36,503 nt of DNA from CAYRMV01 sp964425255 (GCA_964425255.1 CAYRMV010000018.1:1-36503), one strand, 5' to 3'. Shown: positions 24,596 to 33,315, counted from the first letter of the stretch. Notes: generated by a model from the sequence alone, not told the origin. Program-made: numbers and translations.

Positions 24596-26857
24596 ATGCG
24601 ATTTATTACCGTCATTTTATTTCTGCTGTTCCCCTTTTCTTCGGCATTAGTCAGTCAAGAAATATTCCCAGATGGAAAAAAGCCACAATTTACTGCATGT
24701 AAAAACCAAAAAGGTGGATTTGATGCCACATCCTACCCCAAAGACAAGCTTCCATTTACCGATGACCCGGATAGTTTGTATTATTCATTCGGTGTCAAAT
24801 CGATTCCAACGAACCAACAAGATACGATCCTTTTTATTCATTGGGGAAAAACGTATTCATTTCAATCCAATCACCCAACAGAATCCATTCAAGTCGATTC
24901 AATCACTCCTTTTACAAGTCGGATTCTTTTACCTGCGTTCGATCAACCTTGGAGTATACGTGTTTTAGATGATAAAAATTATTTGGGTTCACTAACCATT
25001 ATTCCCTATTCACCCATCAGCAAAACCATCCAATTATTGGTTCCATCTTCTTATGTAATGGATTCGTTGATGGATCTGAACACGTTGATTCATCCTGTAT
25101 TCAAAGGAGCAAACTTGCATTTGAAGATTCAGCTTTCCACTTTTCAATCATCTGTTATCCCTAAAAATTTATTGGATTCACTTGAATTCCCTGAAGATGA
25201 AAGTGAACGAACTTACTCCGCAGAAATGAGTTTCCTTACGCGTTATTTTCAAGGGGATAGTTTGTATGATTTTCGATTTATCGCCATCCATCAATTTGAT
25301 GACACCCTGAAAAAAAGCTATATGCCAATTGGTCAGAAATGGGGATTTATCGTAACTGAATCGGATTGGAGTAAAGAAATAATCGAGCTGCTTTCGCGCG
25401 GTTTGGGATTTCAACGAAATTATGACGGCCAACTTGAATTCCCTGATTCGTTGGTTTTAAGTTACCTCGATTGGGAGAATTTACGTTTGGATTCTGAAGC
25501 AAGAATTGTTTGGAAAGAACGACAAAAAACAACCAGTTCAGGTGCAGTAACAGCCTATTATTTTTGGGAAGAAAATGAAAATGGGGAAATAATGGAAGAA
25601 TCTTACAGTAAACCTTATCGAAGAAATTACTTCGTTATACCGATTAAACAAGCACAACCGAACAAAGATCTAGCGATTCCACAAGTTCGTTATGCCGTTG
25701 AAAATGTAACTCACAACAACCAAGGTACGAGCAAAACGCATTTTGAATACACCAAAAACAACATGCATTATAAATACAGCTTTGCTTTGCAACGGTATCC
25801 ATCGAACGATTGGAGCAGTGTGATTTATCGAAAGAAAAACAAGCAATGGGAATGTTTAAAAAGAGAGAGTGTTCTCTATTTCAATGTTTTCAACGATTCG
25901 ATTCGAACCTATTCCCATGCAAATGATTCTTTAATTCTACTCAAATACAATGTTGCCTTACCTGGAAATGGTCATTTTGTTGTGAAAACACATTGGAATC
26001 AATTTGGAAAAATTAGCAAACAAGAAGTTTTCGCATACAATGGAGAAAATGTTACGTCGTACTTTTCTCAACCAGAGCGCATTGTTCCAAAACGTGTATT
26101 GGTTTTCTCAAACGGATACCGTGGACCAACAAAAAATTCGGATGTTTCGGATCATTTGGTGACACACAAAGATCGTTACCATTATTGGATGAAAATCGAC
26201 AAAAAATTCATTGAACGACTTCAACCATTTGACACATATTACATTGATGGAAGTCATGACATTCAAACATCTTCGCACAAAACAATGACCAATTTCGGTC
26301 TAAGCATCGCTTTAGCAAAAACCATCGCCGCAAAAGATAATTATAGCATTTTAAATACCGAACGCAATGTAGATGGATTCAATGAACGCCGCGAAAAAGG
26401 ACGTATTGCAGGAAAAGCATTTTTGGCAGAACGCTGTCAATCTCCCGCTTGCGAAGACACCAAAGATACCATTGACATTGTTTGTCACAGCATGGGATAT
26501 GCGTATGTTCTTGGTTTTATTGATGCAATCAAAGACCGCGTTGTATTTGGTAAAATGTATATTCTTGCTCCTGAAAACGCCTGTGTTGGAGGTGCCGACT
26601 GGTCTCTTTTTGAAGAAGTTTGGCAATATGGATCCAATTTAGATCAGCAAAATCCAGACCCGGTTTGGGAACAAGATGGAATTGCGCCTCAATGTCAAGT
26701 TGCTGGTTTGGAAACTTTACCAAAAGGCAAAGGTGGTCGCGCATTCATCCCAACGGATTGGCCTCATAAAAACTTCATTGACAGCCATATGTTGAATTAC
26801 TTCCACTGGATCTTTGATCGAATCCAAGAAGGTGAAAATGGATTTGTTAAAAAGTAA
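24596..26857 (+). CDS. Secreted protein with C-terminal alpha/beta-hydrolase-like domain
   Basis: 753 residues from the ATG at 24596, which starts a signal peptide (MRFITVILFLLFPFSSA). The longer frame to 24395 is excluded because the promoter lies between. Residues about 25-495 are beta-rich and match nothing I recognise. From about residue 498 (RVLVFSNGYRGPT) the sequence resembles an alpha/beta hydrolase: DIVCHSMGYAYVLGF with candidate nucleophile S632 in C-H-S-M-G (the usual first Gly of GxSxG is Cys630). A possible catalytic His lies in the last segment (WPHKNFIDSHMLNYFHW), and YILAPENACVGGADW lies between. No T9SS sorting domain is seen. The substrate is unknown; the assignment rests only on the motif order. 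Confidence 0.75.
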   Translation: MRFITVILFLLFPFSSALVSQEIFPDGKKPQFTACKNQKGGFDATSYPKDKLPFTDDPDSLYYSFGVKSIPTNQQDTILFIHWGKTYSFQSNHPTESIQVDSITPFTSRILLPAFDQPWSIRVLDDKNYLGSLTIIPYSPISKTIQLLVPSSYVMDSLMDLNTLIHPVFKGANLHLKIQLSTFQSSVIPKNLLDSLEFPEDESERTYSAEMSFLTRYFQGDSLYDFRFIAIHQFDDTLKKSYMPIGQKWGFIVTESDWSKEIIELLSRGLGFQRNYDGQLEFPDSLVLSYLDWENLRLDSEARIVWKERQKTTSSGAVTAYYFWEENENGEIMEESYSKPYRRNYFVIPIKQAQPNKDLAIPQVRYAVENVTHNNQGTSKTHFEYTKNNMHYKYSFALQRYPSNDWSSVIYRKKNKQWECLKRESVLYFNVFNDSIRTYSHANDSLILLKYNVALPGNGHFVVKTHWNQFGKISKQEVFAYNGENVTSYFSQPERIVPKRVLVFSNGYRGPTKNSDVSDHLVTHKDRYHYWMKIDKKFIERLQPFDTYYIDGSHDIQTSSHKTMTNFGLSIALAKTIAAKDNYSILNTERNVDGFNERREKGRIAGKAFLAERCQSPACEDTKDTIDIVCHSMGYAYVLGFIDAIKDRVVFGKMYILAPENACVGGADWSLFEEVWQYGSNLDQQNPDPVWEQDGIAPQCQVAGLETLPKGKGGRAFIPTDWPHKNFIDSHMLNYFHWIFDRIQEGENGFVKK

Positions 26858-26860
26858 CTC

Positions 26861-26892
26861 TTTTGACGTTTCCAATTTTTTTTATACATTTG
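26861..26892 (+). promoter_or_regulatory. Putative promoter for the small lipoprotein gene
   Basis: TTTG (26862-26865), a 19-base spacer, and TACATTTG (26885-26892) make a full consensus Bacteroidota promoter, the best match in the window. The -7 element ends 18 bases before the ATG at 26911. Confidence 0.75.
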
Positions 26893-26910
26893 GCTAAAAA
26901 GTCAACTACT

Positions 26911-27408
26911 ATGAAAAAGTCCATTTCTTGGAAAGCAATCTTCTTTTTTCCTTTGTTATTTCTCTTAACTGCGTGTCCCGTAAGTACCGATTATCCGCTT
27001 GGAGTCAAGGGGAATGAATCTATCGACACAGATTTAATTGGCATTTGGACAAATGACTTCGTAGATGCAGAGGCTTCAAAAATCGAATTTCAACAAGGAA
27101 AAGAGAAAAACACGTATAAAATTACTGTTTTACAGCAAGGAGAAATGTATATGGCAGATGGTGATGAATTCATTGGCTGGCTAACAACTGTAAAAAATCA
27201 ACGTTTTTTAGTTCTTGAACAAAATGGAAAATATTACGCTTATGCTGTCCATAAAATCAACTCAAAAGAACTAAAAACGTTCGACCCAACATTAAAGGCA
27301 GATGGTATAGATGCGGTGACAAGTACTGAAAATTTCCAAAAAGAAATCATTGCTTCGATGACTTTTAGTGATTTTCTTACCTCAGAAATACATTGGAAAA
27401 AACAATAA
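26911..27408 (+). CDS. Small lipoprotein of unknown function
   Basis: 165 residues from the ATG at 26911; codons upstream of it lie in and before the promoter. The signal ends in a lipobox (FLLTAC, Cys22), so it should be lipid-anchored in the outer or inner membrane. The mature part is a compact, probably beta-rich domain (IDTDLIGIWTNDF, then NTYKITVLQQGEMY, FIGWLTTVKNQRFLVLEQNG, YYAYAVHKI), a pattern seen in lipocalin-like or ligand-binding small domains, but no family was recognised. It follows the secreted hydrolase-like gene, yet has its own strong promoter. It converges on yceH. Confidence 0.8.
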   Translation: MKKSISWKAIFFFPLLFLLTACPVSTDYPLGVKGNESIDTDLIGIWTNDFVDAEASKIEFQQGKEKNTYKITVLQQGEMYMADGDEFIGWLTTVKNQRFLVLEQNGKYYAYAVHKINSKELKTFDPTLKADGIDAVTSTENFQKEIIASMTFSDFLTSEIHWKKQ

Positions 27409-27472
27409 CTCTTTTACGATTTTAAATTGAATTCAAAATCTGAGTTTAGAGCGAACTCCTATGTTTATCTGT

Positions 27473-28132
27473 TTACATACCCAATTCGTCTAATAAACGT
27501 TGCATTTTTTCTTTTAATTCAGCCAATTCGAATTCAACGATTTGCAAGCGCTCTTCGAGTTCATTCACATTCTTACGTGCTGGCTCAGAAAAAAATTCAG
27601 CTTCATCTTGCGTCGGAACGGGAGCAAACAAATGACAAAAACGCGCTTCTTTTTGACCTGGCCGTTTCGGAAGCAAAGTAACAAATGGCTGTTCTGCTTC
27701 GGCTAAATTCTTGAGTGTACGTTGAACTTCCTCCAAATCATCAAACTCAAACAACCTCCCCGCGTTTGAATTGATCTCTCCCGGTGTTAATGGTCCTCGT
27801 AAAAACAACAAACACAACACAGCCAATTCAGCTGGATCAAGCGAAAAATGAACTGCCAAATTGTGTCTGTATTTTACTGTTCTACTTCCCGCACCAATCA
27901 CGTGTCCGATTAATTGTTTTTTCTTCAGTGAATCGAGCGTAATTACGACAGTTTCCTCATCATAATTAACTACGGGGTTTCGGGATGTTTTCTGATTACA
28001 TGCGATAACAAGCGCATTCAATGTTAAAGGATACGTTTCTGGGGTTGTTTTACTTTTCTCAATCAATGCTCCCAACACCCGAATTTCTTCTGGAGATAAA
28101 GTCAAAAAATCAGGATTGAATTCCATGTTCAT
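27473..28132 (-). CDS. yceH: YceH / DUF480 family protein
   Basis: 219 residues, the standard length. It begins MNMEFNPDFLTLSPEEIRVL and carries the DUF480 segments GALIEKSKTTPETYPLTLNA, ACNQKTSRNPV and FLRGPLTPGEI, which form tandem winged-helix folds. A C-terminal helix (ELEERLQIVEFELAELKEK) is probably a coiled coil. The function is unknown in any organism I can name; a DNA- or RNA-binding role is suggested by the fold only. Two in-frame ATGs (28132, 28126) compete; a likely -7 element ends 9 bases before the first. Confidence 0.9.
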   Translation of the reverse strand: MNMEFNPDFLTLSPEEIRVLGALIEKSKTTPETYPLTLNALVIACNQKTSRNPVVNYDEETVVITLDSLKKKQLIGHVIGAGSRTVKYRHNLAVHFSLDPAELAVLCLLFLRGPLTPGEINSNAGRLFEFDDLEEVQRTLKNLAEAEQPFVTLLPKRPGQKEARFCHLFAPVPTQDEAEFFSEPARKNVNELEERLQIVEFELAELKEKMQRLLDELGM

Positions 28133-28141
28133 TCATTTTCT

Positions 28142-28149
28142 CAAATGTA
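28142..28149 (-). promoter_or_regulatory. Putative -7 promoter element for yceH
   Basis: TACATTTG on the minus strand fits TAnnTTTG and ends 9 bases before the ATG at 28132. The leader would be only a few bases. No well-spaced -33 element was recognised. Confidence 0.45.
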
Positions 28150-28200
28150 GAAAAGTTAATTGATTTGAAAGGTGCAATCCGTTCATTTATTCGTACATCT

Positions 28201-28244
28201 GGAAAAAAAAATCCCCAACCAAGCTTACACTCGATTGGGGATTT
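28201..28244 (-). terminator. Rho-independent terminator of the atp operon
   Basis: A 10 bp stem (AAATCCCCAA, 28209-28218, with TTGGGGATTT, 28235-28244) and a 16-base loop are followed, on the minus strand, by a T tract (28203-28211). It lies 20 bp after the atpG stop. Confidence 0.88.
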
Positions 28245-28264
28245 AAAAATTTATTTGATCTGTA

Positions 28265-29134
28265 TTAACCGTTTAGTGCTTCTGCACCACCAACGATTTC
28301 AAGGATTTCATTCGTAATTGCAGCTTGACGTGCTTTGTTGTAACTCAACGTCAAGTTTCGTTTCAATTCTTTTGCATTATCGGTTGCTTTATGCATGGCA
28401 GTCATACGAGCACCGTGTTCCGCAGCGTGAGAATCCAACAAAGCTTTAAAAAACTGAATTTTCAATGATTTCGGAATCAATTCTTCAACGATTTCTGCTT
28501 TTGAAGGCTCGAACATGTAATCACCTACTGTTGCGCCTTCATTCACATTCGGGATAATCGGTAAGAACTGTTCAGACTTCACCGATTGCGTTGCTGCATT
28601 CACAAATGAGTTGTATACGACAACAACATGATCAAATTCTTTATTCAAAAACTGATTCATGATGTTTCCTGCGATCTCAGCAGCATTATCAAAAGTCAAA
28701 GCTGAAAAAATGTCTTCTGACCCAACTGTTTTGTTATCCAAACGCAACTCACTTCTGCGGAATGCATCTGTCACTTTCTTACCAAAACAAAGCAACTTTA
28801 CGTCGTGTCCAGCAAAATCTTCTGAAACCAATTGATTCACGCGTTTGATAATGTTGTTATTAAAACCACCACACAAACCACGATTCGAGGAAACAGCTAA
28901 AATCAACACACGTTTGCTATCGCGCACTTCTGAAAAAGCATTTTCAGACAAATCAAGTGTTGCACTTAAATTACCTAAAATCTCTTGCAATTTTTCCGCG
29001 TATGGACGCATTTGAGTAATTGCATCTTGAGCACGCTTCAACTTCGCCGCAGAAACCATTTTCATCGCAGAAGTAATCTGCATTGTGGATCCTACGGAGG
29101 AGATTCTATTACGTATTTCTTTTAAATTTGCCAT
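28265..29134 (-). CDS. atpG: F1Fo ATP synthase subunit gamma
   Basis: 289 residues from the ATG at 29134 (MANLKEIRNRISSVGSTMQI). An in-frame TTG six codons upstream is less likely. The gamma subunit is the central rotor shaft of F1. The family ends are clear: the N-terminal coiled-coil (ITSAMKMVSAAKLKRAQ) and the C-terminal pattern AMHKATDNAKELKRNLTLSY and NKARQAAITNEILEIVGGAE. A GLCGGFNNNI segment is also typical. It is the last gene of the operon, separated from atpA by 83 bp that contain an imperfect palindrome. Confidence 0.96.
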   Translation of the reverse strand: MANLKEIRNRISSVGSTMQITSAMKMVSAAKLKRAQDAITQMRPYAEKLQEILGNLSATLDLSENAFSEVRDSKRVLILAVSSNRGLCGGFNNNIIKRVNQLVSEDFAGHDVKLLCFGKKVTDAFRRSELRLDNKTVGSEDIFSALTFDNAAEIAGNIMNQFLNKEFDHVVVVYNSFVNAATQSVKSEQFLPIIPNVNEGATVGDYMFEPSKAEIVEELIPKSLKIQFFKALLDSHAAEHGARMTAMHKATDNAKELKRNLTLSYNKARQAAITNEILEIVGGAEALNG

Positions 29135-29159
29135 CTTAATTTTTGATTGCAAAATGCAT

Positions 29160-29214
29160 ATTACAAATTACAGATTACTAACTAATCTGCAATTTGTAAT
29201 GCACAATCTGTAAT
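29160..29214. repeat. Imperfect palindrome and short direct repeat between atpA and atpG
   Basis: ATTACAAATTACAGATTA (29160-29177) pairs with TAATCTGCAATTTGTAAT (29183-29200), an 18 bp stem with one mismatch and a 5-base loop. The related CAATCTGTAAT (29204-29214) repeats CAATTTGTAAT (29190-29200). Confidence 0.85.
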
Positions 29215-29217
29215 TTT

Positions 29218-30792
29218 TTAATATTTATCAGCAATTTCCTTTGCGACTTTCGAAAGAACATCTGTAATTTCGTCCGTATACTTTCCTGCTTTCAATTGTA
29301 ACAATACATCTGCATGTTTTGCTTCCAAGTAGTTCAAAAATTCAGTTTCGAACTCTTTTACTTTGTTCACAGGAACGCGTTGCATTAATCCTTTAGTACC
29401 AACATAAATGATTGCAATTTGCTTCTCAACTGGGTAAGGATCTCCTTCGCGTTGTTTCAAGATCTCCAAGTTACGAGCACCTTTGTCTAGGACAGATTTA
29501 GTAGCTGCATCTAGATCCGAACCAAACTTAGCAAACGCTTCCAATTCACGGTACTGAGCTTGATCTAATTTCAAGGTTCCAGCCACTTTTTTCATCGATT
29601 TGATTTGCGCGTTACCTCCTACACGAGATACAGAGATACCTACGTTAATCGCTGGACGAATTCCTGAGTTGAACAAGTCAGACTCTAAGAAGATTTGTCC
29701 ATCAGTAATCGAAATTACGTTTGTTGGAATGTATGCAGAAACGTCACCTGCTTGTGTTTCAATAATTGGCAAAGCTGTTAATGAACCACCTCCTTTAACG
29801 ATTCCTTTCAAAGATTCAGGTAAATCATTCATTTGAGAAGCAATGCTATCATCAGCAATGATTTTTGCAGCACGTTCTAACAAGCGAGAGTGTAAGTAGA
29901 ATACGTCACCTGGGTAAGCCTCACGACCTGGAGGACGACGTAACAACAAAGAAACCTCACGGTAAGCTACCGCTTGTTTTGATAAGTCATCAAATACGAT
30001 CAATGCAGGACGTCCTGAATCACGGAAATATTCACCGATTGCAGCACCTGTCATTGGAGCGTAAAACTGCATAGGAGCTGGATCAGAAGCGTTTGCAGCA
30101 ACGATAACTGTGTAAGCCATCGCACCAGCATCTTCTAATTTTTTCACGATACCAGCAACAGTCGACCCTTTTTGACCTACAGCAACGTAGATACAGAAAA
30201 CAGGTTCCCCGCGATCATAAAATTCTTTTTGATTGATAATTGCATCAATTGCAACCGTCGTTTTACCAGTTTGGCGGTCACCAATGATCAACTCACGTTG
30301 TCCACGACCAATTGGAATCATCGCATCAACAGCTTTAATTCCTGTTTGTAATGGCTCAGTTACCGGTTGACGGTAGATTACTCCCGGAGCTTTACGTTCG
30401 ATAGGCATTTCATACAAAGTACCACCAATTTCTCCTTTTCCGTCGATTGGATTTCCTAGTGTATCCACTACACGTCCAACCATACCTTCACCAACTTTAA
30501 CGGAAGCGATACGTCCTAAACGCTTTACAGTATCTCCCTCTTTTACTTGAGATGAACGACCCAAAAGTACAGCACCTACATTGTCCTCTTCCAAGTTCAA
30601 TGCGATCCCTTGTAGTCCACCATCAAATTCAATCAACTCACCGTATTGAACACCAGTAAGTCCATAGATACGAGCGATACCATCACCGATTTGAATTACG
30701 GTACCTACTTCTTGAAGCTCTGCCTCCGATCTGAAACCTGAAAGCTGCTCTCTTAAAATTGCAGAAACTTCTGCTGGTTTTACATCTGCCAT
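29218..30792 (-). CDS. atpA: F1Fo ATP synthase subunit alpha
   Basis: 524 residues, slightly longer than the common 502-513. Non-catalytic nucleotide-binding subunit of F1 with a beta-barrel N-terminal domain, Walker A GDRQTGKT (171-178) and the family signatures LLLRRPPGREAYPGDVFY and PAINVGISVSRVGGNAQIKS. It follows atpH by 36 bp in the order atpB-E-F-H-A-G. atpD and atpC, which supply beta and epsilon, are not in this locus. Confidence 0.97.
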   Translation of the reverse strand: MADVKPAEVSAILREQLSGFRSEAELQEVGTVIQIGDGIARIYGLTGVQYGELIEFDGGLQGIALNLEEDNVGAVLLGRSSQVKEGDTVKRLGRIASVKVGEGMVGRVVDTLGNPIDGKGEIGGTLYEMPIERKAPGVIYRQPVTEPLQTGIKAVDAMIPIGRGQRELIIGDRQTGKTTVAIDAIINQKEFYDRGEPVFCIYVAVGQKGSTVAGIVKKLEDAGAMAYTVIVAANASDPAPMQFYAPMTGAAIGEYFRDSGRPALIVFDDLSKQAVAYREVSLLLRRPPGREAYPGDVFYLHSRLLERAAKIIADDSIASQMNDLPESLKGIVKGGGSLTALPIIETQAGDVSAYIPTNVISITDGQIFLESDLFNSGIRPAINVGISVSRVGGNAQIKSMKKVAGTLKLDQAQYRELEAFAKFGSDLDAATKSVLDKGARNLEILKQREGDPYPVEKQIAIIYVGTKGLMQRVPVNKVKEFETEFLNYLEAKHADVLLQLKAGKYTDEITDVLSKVAKEIADKY

Positions 30793-30828
30793 GTCGTGTT
30801 ATTATTTACGTCTTGTTAGACTTAAAAA

Positions 30829-31362
30829 CTATCGTGTTAAACGTTGTTTTAGATTTTTAAATTGATTTGCAACCGAAGCATCGATTTGCGTATCACCCAT
30901 TTTCACGATGAAACCACCCAAGATGGAAGCATCGATTTTTTCTTCTACTTCTAATTTACCAGAAACTGCTGCTTGCACTTTGTTCATGATACTTGATTTT
31001 GTAGCTGCATCCATTGGTTGTGCAGAAACAAGCGTAACAGGAACAATTCCTAAATGTGCTTTTAATTGCATTTCAAAAGATGATGCAATGATTGGCAACA
31101 AGCTTTCTCTTCCGTTTTTGGTCACCAAAGTTACGAAAGAAGAAGTAATTTCATTAAATTGTGGAAACAATTCTTTGAAAATCAAAGTTTTCTTTTCAGC
31201 GTTGATAATTGGGCTCACTAAGAACAAGTGAAAATCACGCGTTTCTTCGTTCGCAGCAACCAATGCTTTCATGTCAGAAGCGATTGCGTCGATTTGGTTA
31301 TTTTCGATAGCAAGCTCTAACAAAGCTTTTGCGTATCTCGATGCTGATTTTGTCCCTTTCAT
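30829..31362 (-). CDS. atpH: F1Fo ATP synthase subunit delta
   Basis: 177 residues. It links F1 to the peripheral stalk. The N-terminal helical domain starts MKGTKSASRYAKALLELAIE and the C-terminal part shows the family end IDASILGGFIVKMGDTQIDA and NQFKNLKQRL. It lies 7 bp after atpF, in the conserved F-H-A order. No odd features. Confidence 0.94.
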   Translation of the reverse strand: MKGTKSASRYAKALLELAIENNQIDAIASDMKALVAANEETRDFHLFLVSPIINAEKKTLIFKELFPQFNEITSSFVTLVTKNGRESLLPIIASSFEMQLKAHLGIVPVTLVSAQPMDAATKSSIMNKVQAAVSGKLEVEEKIDASILGGFIVKMGDTQIDASVANQFKNLKQRLTR

Positions 31363-31369
31363 CGAATTC

Positions 31370-31870
31370 TTAGTTCAAGTTAATATCTTCCGCTAATTTC
31401 GAAGCTAATGCTTTTTGTTTCTCATCCGAAGACAATTCGGTACGAACAATTTTTTCTGCAATTTCGATTGATAATGCAGCAACATGTGCTTTCATTTCAG
31501 ACATTGCAGCCGCTTTTTCGGCTTGAATTGCTTGTTGAGCAGCAGCTAGTACTTTTTCAGCTTCTGATTTTGCTGTATTCTTAGCCTCTTCAACCATACG
31601 AGTTGCTGTTTCACGAGCATCTTTCACGATAGCATCTCGCTCTACACGTGCTTCTTTCAACAAATTCTCATTGTTAGCTTGTAAAGCCGCCAATTCCTTG
31701 CGTGCTTTTTCAGCCATTTCCAATGCATTTTGAATTCCTTCTTCACGAGCAGCTAAACTGTCTAAAATTGGTTTCCAAGCAAATTTACGTGCCAACAAAA
31801 TGATGATCAATAAAATGATCGTTTGCATGATAAACAAGCCCGGAGAAAAATCGTTGATTAACTTATCCAT
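31370..31870 (-). CDS. atpF: F1Fo ATP synthase subunit b
   Basis: 166 residues. One N-terminal membrane helix (PGLFIMQTIILLIIILLARK) is followed by a long Ala/Glu/Lys-rich coiled coil (about residues 45-150), forming the peripheral stalk. No second b' copy is seen, so b probably works as a homodimer. A perfect inverted repeat with a T tract separates it from the upstream atpE (31915-31941), which could make its transcript level lower than that of the c subunit gene. Confidence 0.95.
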   Translation of the reverse strand: MDKLINDFSPGLFIMQTIILLIIILLARKFAWKPILDSLAAREEGIQNALEMAEKARKELAALQANNENLLKEARVERDAIVKDARETATRMVEEAKNTAKSEAEKVLAAAQQAIQAEKAAAMSEMKAHVAALSIEIAEKIVRTELSSDEKQKALASKLAEDINLN

Positions 31871-31909
31871 GTGTTTTGTGTTTCAAATTTTGTTTAATGT
31901 TCTTTTTAA

Positions 31910-31941
31910 AAACAGTTTCTACAACCAACCGTTGTAGAAAC
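31910..31941 (-). terminator. Terminator-like hairpin between atpE and atpF
   Basis: GTTTCTACAAC (31915-31925) and GTTGTAGAAAC (31931-31941) form a perfect 11 bp stem with a 5-base loop. On the minus strand it is followed by TG and then TTTTT. It lies 20 bp after the atpE stop, inside an operon, so partial termination or an mRNA-end stabilising role is likely. Confidence 0.65.
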
Positions 31942-31960
31942 CATCTTCATTTTTTTAGGA

Positions 31961-32161
31961 TTATCCTTTTCCTAAGATCAAAGCACCGAAAGCCAAACCT
32001 TCCAAAAGTGCACCGATGATAATCATCGCTGTTTGGATTTTTCCAGCTGCTTCAGGTTGACGAGCAATACCTTCCATTGCTTTTCCACCAATTTGCCCTA
32101 AACCGATACCAGCTCCGATAACGATTAAACCAGCTCCGATCATGCTAATTGTTCCTGTCAT
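31961..32161 (-). CDS. atpE: F1Fo ATP synthase subunit c
   Basis: 66 residues, short for the family (usually 70-90), forming a hairpin of two membrane helices. The polar loop has RQPEA (34-38) and the ion-binding carboxylate is E54 in ALLEGLAFG. Q23 is present, but the Ser/Thr after the Glu expected in sodium-binding rings is replaced by Gly, so proton coupling is more likely. It lies 35 bp after atpB and 90 bp before atpF. The ring copy number cannot be deduced. Confidence 0.95.
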   Translation of the reverse strand: MTGTISMIGAGLIVIGAGIGLGQIGGKAMEGIARQPEAAGKIQTAMIIIGALLEGLAFGALILGKG

Positions 32162-32196
32162 AACTATTTATTTATATTAAACATTAAATTTACTAA

Positions 32197-33315
32197 TTAA
32201 TGGTGATCATCGTGGTGATGATCTTGTACCGCCATTCCAATAAACAAGGAAGTAAGCATGGTAAAAATGAAAGCTTGTAAGAATGCAACCAACAATTCAA
32301 TTGCAAAAATAAACAAACTCAAAGCCAATGATACCGATGTGGAAGCAATTGGACCGAATGCAGCTTTCATTGTAATTGCCAAAGCAATCAAACTCATTAA
32401 AACAAAGTGACCAGCAGTGATGTTGGCAAAAAGACGAATCAATAATGAAAATGGTTTTGTAAACATCCCTAACACTTCAATTGGAGCTAAAATAATTTTC
32501 ATTGGGATTGGAACACCTGGCATCCAGAAAATATGTCCCCAATAATCTTTGTTAGCACTAAATTGTACAATAAAGAATGTAAACAAGGCTAACGTTACAG
32601 TAACAGCAATATTTCCAGTTACGTTGAAACCAAGTGGAGTTAATCCAAGAATGTTCAAGATCCAAATGAAAAAGAAAACCGTCAAAAGGAATCCCATGAA
32701 CTTGCGGTATTTTTTCTCACCAATGTTTGGACGAGCAATTTCATCACGAACATAGATAACCAATGGTTCTAACACACGACCAACACCCGTTGGAATTGGA
32801 CCTTTTTTATAACCACGAGCCAAACTACCAAACATCAAAATCAACAAAAGTCCAGCAAGAAGCATCCCTAGTACATTTTTTGTAATAGAAAGATCCAACG
32901 GCTTTGAGATTTCTGCATGGCCTTCTGCGTCTGTTTTATAAATTTTTCCGTGGTGTAATTTGTAATAATTGCCATTACTCTCAACTACTGATTCTCCGTG
33001 ATGAAACTTAGAAGCAGAGAAAAAATGAAAACCACCATCGAAAAGAATTACTGGTAAAGAGAACCCATAATGTTTACCTGTTTCTCCATCTGTAAAAAAG
33101 ATAAACTCATGCGCATCTTGTAAATGGTGTTCGATGTAAGCGTTAATCTCTTCTGGCGTATCAACAGGACCAACTGCATGTTGCTCTGTTGCGTGCTCTT
33201 CTGTGTGTGTGGATTCCGAAGTTGCGTGTGCATCATGAGAAGCGTATGCTGAAGCACTGAAAAACAACATGATACTTCCTACAAGTAATCGGGAATAATG
33301 TTTAATTTTCTCCAT
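32197..33315 (-). CDS. atpB: F1Fo ATP synthase subunit a
   Basis: 372 residues from the ATG at 33315. The longer frame to 33369 is rejected because the likely promoter lies there. Subunit a provides the proton half-channels. A signal-like N-terminus (LLVGSIMLFFSASAYAS) and a roughly 120-residue His-rich region (for example HDAHATSESTHTEEHATEQH) precede the five to six membrane helices, an extension typical of Bacteroidota. The essential Arg is R294 in LLIRLFANITAGHF. The C-terminus is DHHHDDHH, a potential metal-binding tail. It is the first atp gene after the promoter. Confidence 0.95.
   Translation of the reverse strand: MEKIKHYSRLLVGSIMLFFSASAYASHDAHATSESTHTEEHATEQHAVGPVDTPEEINAYIEHHLQDAHEFIFFTDGETGKHYGFSLPVILFDGGFHFFSASKFHHGESVVESNGNYYKLHHGKIYKTDAEGHAEISKPLDLSITKNVLGMLLAGLLLILMFGSLARGYKKGPIPTGVGRVLEPLVIYVRDEIARPNIGEKKYRKFMGFLLTVFFFIWILNILGLTPLGFNVTGNIAVTVTLALFTFFIVQFSANKDYWGHIFWMPGVPIPMKIILAPIEVLGMFTKPFSLLIRLFANITAGHFVLMSLIALAITMKAAFGPIASTSVSLALSLFIFAIELLVAFLQAFIFTMLTSLFIGMAVQDHHHDDHH

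Noticed and set aside
27418..27440. GATTTT/AAAATC hairpin between the lipoprotein gene and yceH
   Set aside because: A 6 bp AT-only stem with no T tract on either side; too weak to call a terminator.
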